A DNA stretch of 64,000 nucleotides from Mucidula mucida (Eukaryota; Basidiomycota; Agaricomycetes; Agaricales; Physalacriaceae): assembly GCA_015501055.1 (NCBI GenBank), contig JADNYV010000013.1, positions 1 through 64,000 on the forward strand, given 5' to 3'. The notes beneath the pieces are model-generated. The model did no database searches and was not told where the DNA came from. It was given only the letters and a program-made list of their open reading frames with translations. Position numbers and translations under genes: made by a program. Below, piece after piece: positions 57,309 through 64,000 of the stretch; the first letter of the stretch is position 1, and each line of letters begins with the position of its first letter.

Positions 57309-59400
57309 TCAGTTGGGTCCAATGAACTGGTATAGTATCCGCCTCACAAGTCCGGACAAATGCTGGGGGTCGTTTTGGTATGTGCTCATCACCATCGCCA
57401 TCCCTAGCGCGGTCAACAGCGCCTCACCAGGCTTCCCTGCCCGGATCCCACCGACCTTACCCGTCGTGATATTCCACAGACTTTCTAGCGCTTTGGGCAA
57501 CACGTACATCGCAAGCTCGGCACGACGTTTCTTCTCCTCTGCAAACATACTCAGGCCAGTGGCGACACCCGGCAACCAATACGTCGCCCGGGAGACGAAA
57601 AGGAAATCGACGAGCCACTGTGGGAGGCGCAACATCGACGTCACAGGGAGCGTGCTGAAGAACTCGTGGAAGTTGCTCCGTGCACAGATACTCGCCTGGT
57701 ATATCACGACGTACACCCCTAGGAACGTACAGCTTTTCGCGGTGCCCATAAGAGCTTTGAGGAGCATGCGGGTAGGGTTACGCATGAAAGCGGTCGTGCG
57801 GAAGAGAATGGGTGGCAAAAAGTGGAGTGCACCATACACGGGAAGCATGAACCACGCGACATCGAGGAAGCGCTGGATCGGCATTTCCTTTAGACACGAC
57901 GTCTGTCCGGGATGTAGCGCTGCACATGGGCAATGCGCGGTTGGTAAGTATTTGCTGGCATCGGGGGAGTGTAGGAAGAAGTCTTGCTTCTTCGATAACA
58001 ACGATTCTGCATTCTGAGGTGTAATCTTCCATTTCTAGAAGAATGTGTGAGTAGTTTGACGAAGATTGCGCGATATCACATACAGGAGAAGTGAGGATCT
58101 TGTCTAGATCCTCGGTATTGAAAGTATGGGTATGAATCATGTCATGATTTATTCTGATAGCTTCTGGGGGCACCTGCGAAGCTCGGATGATCCTAAAGAG
58201 TGTTAGTGAGTGATACGCAGGAGCAAAATAGATCTCACCATGCACGGTATCCTGCAGGCAGACTATCTGGCCGCACAAAGGAAGCATACAAAACCTGTGC
58301 AGATCTATGGAACGCGTAAGAACGAGATTGAAAACGGTGTGTGATCACATACACGAGCGAGAACAATATGATATCACCATGGGGTATCGAAATATTTCTA
58401 CGAGTAGTAAACGCGTTAAAAGAGCCTTGTAGGCCACTGTAGACACGAATGTTAGATTTTGAGGGACCGCATCAGAGTTCCACTTACCGAACAAACATCT
58501 GCTGACCGATGGTTATCCGGCGCCCCCGTTTCTCGAAGAGAACAGCCAGACCTCCCGCAACAGCTCCAGCCAAGGCTGCATGCCACCGACGGGTCTTTTT
58601 GCGGACAATGACCTGCTGGGCGTGGGCACTGAGAGAGAGTCTTGCTGAGCGTCTGCGATGGCCACCGTTGGTAAGAGAGACTTCCAACGTTGTATGCTCG
58701 GGGCCGTCGCACTCGCCATCTTCGAGGAAAGGGCTGGAGTGTTTGGATTTTTCCGGCGGGAAGAGAAGTGGGAGAGCATTGATGAGGAACTTGTACACTG
58801 AAGTAAAGGTTCCTAGCATGGCAGCAAATCTCCATGTGTCTGAGCCAAAGATGGCGCGTCCAAGGATAGCTAATCGCTGGTTCCTGTGCCACGGTAAAGA
58901 AGGAACTTGGGGGCAATGGAAATGCACGTACTTTGGGACACGTCGAATGCGAATAAAGGCGAGGATAAGGTTAAAGGCGGCACGGATATTGAACGCCAGC
59001 GTTGCAGATCCTAAATCGGGGTAAGCTCGACAGCGCCTCGTCATCGGTCGCACTCACGAAAGCCTCCCAGTGATGCATGCTTGAGACACGCCTCGAGGTC
59101 AGGTAGCTCGACGACGGGCTCGCCACGAACGCGCCAGACCATCTTTCGCGCCTCCTTGAGCCGTTCTTGGTGGTTGGCAAGCGCGACCAAGTTTTCAAAC
59201 GACGCCATCGCACGACGAGGTGTAAAGTACATCGCATTGGAGGGCGTTGGAGGCTGCGAAGGCGTCGAGACGCCCGAGTCTTCAGGTAAACTGATATGCG
59301 TCGGATGCGTCGGCGAGCCAGAGTCCGGCGGGGTGTCGCATGGCGTGAGCGGGTGAATGCGCTTGTTGTCGGCGCCTTGGGCGGCCCTGTTGGGAGGCAT
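57309..59400 (-). CDS. TMEM135-like integral membrane protein
   Basis: Seven exons, 59058-59400, 58932-59010, 58488-58883, 58353-58436, 58239-58304, 58084-58192 and 57309-58034, close to 600 aa. A Pro/Ser/Thr-rich N terminus leads to a membrane-associated core with hydrophobic helices (FNLILAFIRI, LAGAVAGGLAVLFE, FMLPVYGALHFLPPILF). The motif CPCAALHPGQTSCLKEM matches the Cys/His/Pro motif of TMEM135/PMP52 family proteins (HPxxxSCL). It is followed by SKKQDFF and SFVRPDSLPAGY. TMEM135 proteins are peroxisomal or mitochondrial membrane proteins related to Tim17/Pmp fold families. Exact localisation here is unknown. Confidence 0.8.
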
Positions 59401-61036
59401 CGTCGCTGCTGTCAACGATGACGAGAAGGGTCAAGAACAAGGATTCGGATTGGGGGAGCAGAGAATCTGGGGGCAGGGTCATAAATACTCGTCGTCGAGA
59501 TTGACATGGAAGTTCATGTGAAAGGACCAATGGCTTCAATTTCGATCCTGAACCGAGCTCTTCTTCCGAACGTGTCTGGGCGCCACCAACAATTCTTCTA
59601 TCATGCGGGTTGCTGCCGTAATGGGCAGTCCTATTCAGTCCACCTACTCCCCTTGTCTTTTCTTCCTTTTACTTCGAAGCCCTGGAGCAGGAACCAGACA
59701 TGCCTCGCGAACGAATCAATGTAGTATTCCCATTCGGCTATCTCGAACAGCCTCGACTAGTCTGCCTTCTCTGCCCATCCATCCGATTCCTTCCGCCTCG
59801 GACGACCTAGTGGGAACAGCTACAAAGCTAAGGCTATAGAGGCACATATATGCGTTCTATCCGACTCGCTGAACGGCCTCTTGCAATATTGCCTTCCCGT
59901 CTGACCCGTATTTCGGCCCTCCTAGTCGTTCCATCCTGATCTGGAAACTGCTTTGAACCCCACGGGCCTCCGCCATAGTGGCGCGAATGTGACTGCATTC
60001 AATTTCAATTGACTCCGAGTCTTCCGACATGTACGTGATAATTTGGACTGCGGTGATGTCTTTCGCGCCGTGGCGTCGTTTGTGAACTTAGTCGCGTTTT
60101 GGGCGGCCCAGTCCGTTGTCGAGCGTACTGATCCACAGCTAAAGAGACGCATATATGCGTTGTTTTTGATTCGCCTAACACCCTCTCAGTGTGCGTTTGA
60201 GCCGTATTATCGCGGCGCTCCTCTGGCGTTCCTTCGTCGCGGTCCCACTCTATCCTGGAAGTTTTCGCCGTTGGAACCCCACGGGGCTCCGCAATGACGG
60301 TGGGTTTTAACTTTTGACTGTGTTCAAATTCCCTATTGACCGCGCGCAGACGCAGGCGGCGCACACCATCAACTACTCAGGCCTGAAGGATGGTCTAACG
60401 CGTTCGTGCCTAGCCCGTTATTGAGCTATGCGCCGCTACAGAACGCGGGTCCTTTTTACTTGTCGGACAGTTGTCTTATGCTCCTTCCCTCTTTGACTCC
60501 CAGTCGTATCCGTTTTCACTTTGGCGTTCCTCTGACGCCCTATGTGGAAAATGGTCTGTCCCTCCAGCTGGCGGAATGTTTCATCCAACTTCAGTCATGA
60601 ATTCTCCAGATGCAGTCTGTACTCCTAATCTGCTCCGTCTAATGACTCAAATCACTTCCGCAGACAATCCCATCATGAGGATGTTCGATTTCCCTCTTTG
60701 GGACTCAAGTCTTCAGCGAACAAAACTTTATGTAGGTCCATCCCGCGTCCGTTCCTGTTGAAACTTTTGAGTTGAAAAGTTGCTTCCAACGTAGGATAAT
60801 CTGAATCTCGAAAACGATACCCTACGCGAAAATTCGTACACATCTGTTCAATGCTTACCTACCATGAAATGCGCAAAACAGCCTGCTGTGGTTCGACCTC
60901 CTTCACAATGCTTAGTAGCCCGCGGCCAACCTGCAAGTGCAAACCGGACGGTGTGAAGAACATATCCGGCCGGCCCGTGCGATAGGTCGATAGCTGCATT
61001 CCCATCGATAGGTGCACTTTCCCTCCTACGCCCATA
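59401..61036. other. Intergenic with tandem and inverted fragments
   Basis: 59825-60027 and 60130-60336 share order and spacing of GCATATATGCG and GAACCCCACGGG-CTCCGC, about 306-319 bp apart. 60046-60100, read inverted, resembles TMEM135-like exon 1 (59186-59235). No coding exon of its own recognised. The end holds the promoter of the aminotransferase gene. Confidence 0.5.
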
Positions 61037-62475
61037 ATGACATTCGACGTCGAGAAAGCCCGCAGCCACTTCCCTACTCTCAAATCCGGATTCATATTCG
61101 GTGACAACGCCGGAGGATCACAAGTGGCTATCGAAGTCGCCGATAGGGTATACGACTATCTATTGAATACCAATGTTCAACTCGGCGCCGACTACTCCAT
61201 CTCCGTCCTGAGTACGGACAAAGTCACCGTCGAGGCCCCCAAGGAAGCCGCCAAGTTGTTCAACGCCCTCCCCGAGGAGATCATCTTCGGTCCTAGCTCG
61301 TCAGCCAACATGGAGAACTTAGCCAGAAGTCTAGATGACGATATCCAAGCAGGCGATGAATTCATCCTCACCGGGGAGCACGAAGGTATGCAGTGCTCTC
61401 AAACGTGATTTGGGATGATCTGATAGCCGGTCAGCAAACAACGGCCCATACAAAAAACTCGCCGCGCGTCGAGGAGCCGTGATTAAATACTGGCGACCCT
61501 CTCCGACGAATCCCAATAACCCGTACTCTGTTGCACTCAAAACCGATGAGCTCCTCCCCCTGATTACCTCGCGCACTCGTATCATCGCTTTTACCGCGTG
61601 CTCCAACATCCTCGGGTCTGTTGTCCCTGTCAAGGAGGTGGTAAAAGCAGCACGCCATGCCGCGAAGGAACAAGGGGCGAAGAAGGTTGAGATATCCGTA
61701 GATTGTGTGGCATATGCGCCACACCGGTTGATCGATGTCGAAGATTGGGATGTTGATTTTTGCGTGTTCTCCTTCTACAAGGTCCGATTGCCCCTTCATT
61801 ATCATTATCCCCTTATAATTGACACCCCCCCCTAACATACTAGGTTTACGGTCCTCATACGTCTGCACTATTCGTTCGTCAGCCCGCTCTACACCACTCA
61901 CTGAAGTCAATCGTACACCATTTCTTAAAAGTCGACAAAGTTGCTGGGAAACTCCAACCGGGAGGGCCGGGATATGAGCTTGTGTACGGTACCACTGGGG
62001 TTATTCCCTATCTGCTCTCCTTGACACCGGAGAACGATCTAAAGGCGACATTCAATGCCATCGCAGCGCATGAACAGGCCCTCGTCGAACCGCTGCTTTC
62101 CTTCCTCACTGATCCTGTTCAAGAAGCGCGCGGCGTCCGAGTCGTCGGTGAAGAGAAGTCTGGACTGACACGCGTGCCGACGATTAGCTTCCTAGTTGTC
62201 GGGGAGAGACCCATCAAGAGCAAAGATGTGTTAAATTCTTTGATAAGAAAGGAGGCGTGAGTTGGTCTATTCAATAGTTATACTCATCCGTTCTAATTGG
62301 TATGTATCTCCAGATCGGAATTCGATACGGCCACTTTTACGCACACGGACTCGTAGACAACTTGGAGCCGAAGGTTGACATTGATGATGGCGTTGTGCGG
62401 ATATCATTGGTGCACTATAATACCGTGGAAGAGGTCAGCACTATTATCGGCATTCTGAAGGAGGTATTGGCATGA
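61037..62475 (+). CDS. Class V aminotransferase / cysteine desulfurase-like protein
   Basis: Four exons, 61037-61385, 61435-61781, 61844-62254 and 62314-62475, give 422 aa if the last intron uses a GC donor (GAG|GCGTGAG ... CAG). With the adjacent GT donor the frame stops 12 codons into the last exon. Fold-type I features are DNAGGSQV near the start, ISVDCVAYAPH with Asp206 for the pyridine nitrogen, and FSFYKVYGPH with Lys232 to bind PLP. The C terminus has IGIRYGHFYAHGLV, typical of the family. It lacks the active-site Cys loop expected of true desulfurases as far as I can read. Substrate unknown; the group often acts on cysteine or related amino acids. Confidence 0.82.
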
Positions 62476-62789
62476 GGCGGTCACTCAATTGAAACGTTGA
62501 TTGTATGGACTGTGTAAACAATGTATGTAATCATAGACCCGAGACGGAAACAGAAACACACTGAGAAGTACAGGGAACAAGTCTTCACTCTCTAGTTACA
62601 TCGAGTTCCATCACGCTTGTTGATAACCAGGAGCCATTGCTCAGTCAGAATGTACATACATACAAGCCCAGCGTCAACAAGTACGCAGGACGTCACTATC
62701 CTCTCATAGTGATCAGAGAGATTGACGAGGAGATGTAGAGCGTGGTACACTGGGGACGCGGTGGGATATCGTCTGGAAGGACTCATTAA

Positions 62790-63590
62790 ACTCAGTCAAC
62801 GAAAGCACTACATAGACATTGCTGACATTCTCAAAATACAACTTTCTCCCACGCCTCTCTCGTGCTTTCACAAACGCTCTAACTCTCCGTCTTCCCTCAC
62901 TCAAAAACGACTCCGGAATCCACGCCGCGCCTCCCACCGATGGGCCAACCTTCTTCGCCGCGAAAAGGTCCTCAATATCCGCCACATCAACCGGCTGCTT
63001 CAGCCTCATATGCATCTTGGCCGTATCCACGCCTGCAGCTTCAGCAGCAAAAGCATAGGTGATCGCGATGCGTTATAGATGCCGTCGGGACGTTGGGGAT
63101 ATTCATCACGCCCGGGAGAAGGAGATCCACTTTACATGAGCGGCGGTACCCCGAGAGGCGGTACCACAGGACGCGAAGGGGTCTTTGGATGCGACGGTGT
63201 AAAAGTCAGAGTTGAAGTTGGTGACTTGGCGCTTGAGAGACGGAACAGCCGAGGACTATGTCCTGATAAGATAATGAGAGACCGGATGTGAGTTGATTTT
63301 TAAAAAAACATACATTCGGTGTGCGCGACATGATTCCGTTTACTGAACATGCGACGCTGCCGACGAAGCATGAGCTGTATCCCAGGCTTCTCAACACATT
63401 GACGGTGCGACAGAAAACACTTCGGTCGATGTGAGGATGGCGGGGCGTCGCGGTCTGGACGAAATCAAGGATGAATATCCACTGTTAGTAGAGCGGTATG
63501 CTGAGGAGTATATGGAGCCGTAGGACGAGGACATGATCGATAAGCGTCGTGTGAGAGAGAACCACCACCTCATAGGGCAGAGCTTAAATG
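62790..63590 (-). pseudogene. Nucleotidyltransferase-like gene, frameshifted
   Basis: Pieces of a recognisable Agaricomycete family lie in order on the minus strand but in different frames. They read VLRSLGYSSCFVGSVACSVNG and SRTPN before a short intron (acceptor at about 63277); then RQVTNFNSDFYTVASKDPF; then RVLWYRLSGYRRSCKVDLLLPGVMNIPNVP; then MLLLLKLQAW; and last KQPVDVADIEDLF with SFLSEGRRRVRAFVK. The four joins need at least three frameshifts (about 63180, 63040 and 63020). I recall intact relatives with the G-S ... D-x-D core of nucleotidyltransferases. Here the DxD part is broken, so the gene is dead. Confidence 0.65.
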
Positions 63591-63876
63591 GCATCTGTCA
63601 GAATTGAGGAGAAACCAGCGCGTCAGTGACACAAGCTGGATGTGCAATATTCAGTCCTGCAAACGACAGAACAGATAGTCACTGTTGAATCATTAACGAG
63701 AAGGAAAACCCGAGATCATAACGCAAGGTACCTTTATTCCACCACCCGACCTTGGTTGCAAATAGCTCCTTGGTAGACCTCAGCAAAGAGAGACGCGTCG
63801 CATTAACCGTTACCGAGAGCCTTTTAGTACTTTTCAAATAATGGCATTCAATTGGTTTGCGCGAGTATTTGCAGCC

Positions 63877-64000
63877 CTACAAGCCGTACAGATCAGCGAA
63901 AGGATCCTGCGTGGGATCCGTGTGTCTCTCGTATTCCATCACCTCAGCAACAGTCTTCGCCGCTTGCGCGCCATACACGTCCTCCATGAACGCCAACATC
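63877..64000 (-). CDS. 3' end of an unidentified gene (partial)
   Basis: An open minus-strand frame runs off the window edge and stops at 63877-63879, ending MEYERHTDPTQDPFADLYGL. Codon use and the polar, acidic tail look like a real C terminus, but 40 residues are too few to name the family. The 290 bases before it hold no other recognisable gene. Confidence 0.4.
   Translation of the reverse strand, partial: MLAFMEDVYGAQAAKTVAEVMEYERHTDPTQDPFADLYGL

Noticed and set aside
57289..58017. 242-aa plus-strand open frame
   Set aside because: Antisense to the last exon of the TMEM135-like gene, which has clear family motifs.
1..64000. tRNA and rRNA genes
   Set aside because: I looked for T-loop GGTTCRANNCC arms and conserved rRNA words on both strands and found no convincing case; a dedicated scan could still find one.

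Overview
The window looks like genomic DNA of a filamentous basidiomycete, most likely an Agaricomycete. Genes are cut by many short introns (about 44-64 nt, GT-AG, CTNAC/CTGAC-type branch sites), intergenic spacers are short, and several products belong to families typical of mushroom-forming fungi (DUF6699, GPCR-like seven-TM proteins, degenerate kinase-like proteins). Most genes were assembled here by joining exons by hand. The main models close in frame from ATG to stop; exceptions are stated. All names rest on motifs read by eye, not on searches.

Layout. 0-7 kb: an LTR-like fragment, an ABHD-hydrolase fragment, a damaged seven-TM gene (+), an intact ABHD1/3-type hydrolase (-) and an intact 11-exon seven-TM gene (-). 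7.2-10.5 kb: DOT1 histone H3K79 methyltransferase (-) and trans-3-hydroxy-L-proline dehydratase (-). 10.6-22.5 kb: an accessory island of repeated and broken genes. It holds a P-loop-like family (one full copy, one truncated, two relics), a 643-residue protein with a PD-(D/E)xK-like signature, a degenerate kinase-like family (one full copy, two fragments), a relic of the PD-(D/E)xK-like gene, a GC palindrome block, an LTR fragment and a TA-flanked MITE. 22.5-27 kb: DEAD-box helicase DBP3 (-) and a TPR/J-domain co-chaperone (-). 28-31.7 kb: a second copy of the ABHD + seven-TM gene pair, in the same order and orientation about 25 kb from the first; its seven-TM gene is damaged. 32.4-46.7 kb: UMP1 proteasome chaperone (+), a DUF6699 protein (-), a BAR-SH3 Rvs167/Hob1 protein (-), a ZZ zinc-finger protein (-), a divergent seven-TM gene (-), a NAA38-like LSM protein (+), a mucoidy-inhibitor-A-like DUF4139 protein (-) and HUA1 (-). 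46.9-52.2 kb: 5.3 kb without a credible protein gene, with a second TA-flanked MITE, inverted and tandem repeats, and an array of about 150-bp units each carrying a 10-bp hairpin. 52.2-64 kb: GID1/RanBPM (+), ASA1 (-), a TMEM135-like membrane protein (-), a class V aminotransferase (+), a frameshifted nucleotidyltransferase-like pseudogene (-) and the 3' end of an unidentified gene (-).

Most intact genes are housekeeping: chromatin (DOT1, ASA1), ribosome biogenesis (DBP3), protein quality control (UMP1, GID1, TPR/J protein), endocytosis (Rvs167/Hob1) and amino-acid metabolism. The variable parts are the ABHD/seven-TM duplication, the P-loop/nuclease-like/kinase-like island and the hairpin array. 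The island is my main candidate for an undescribed system: three families that recur together, with signs of local recombination and decay, embedded between conserved genes.
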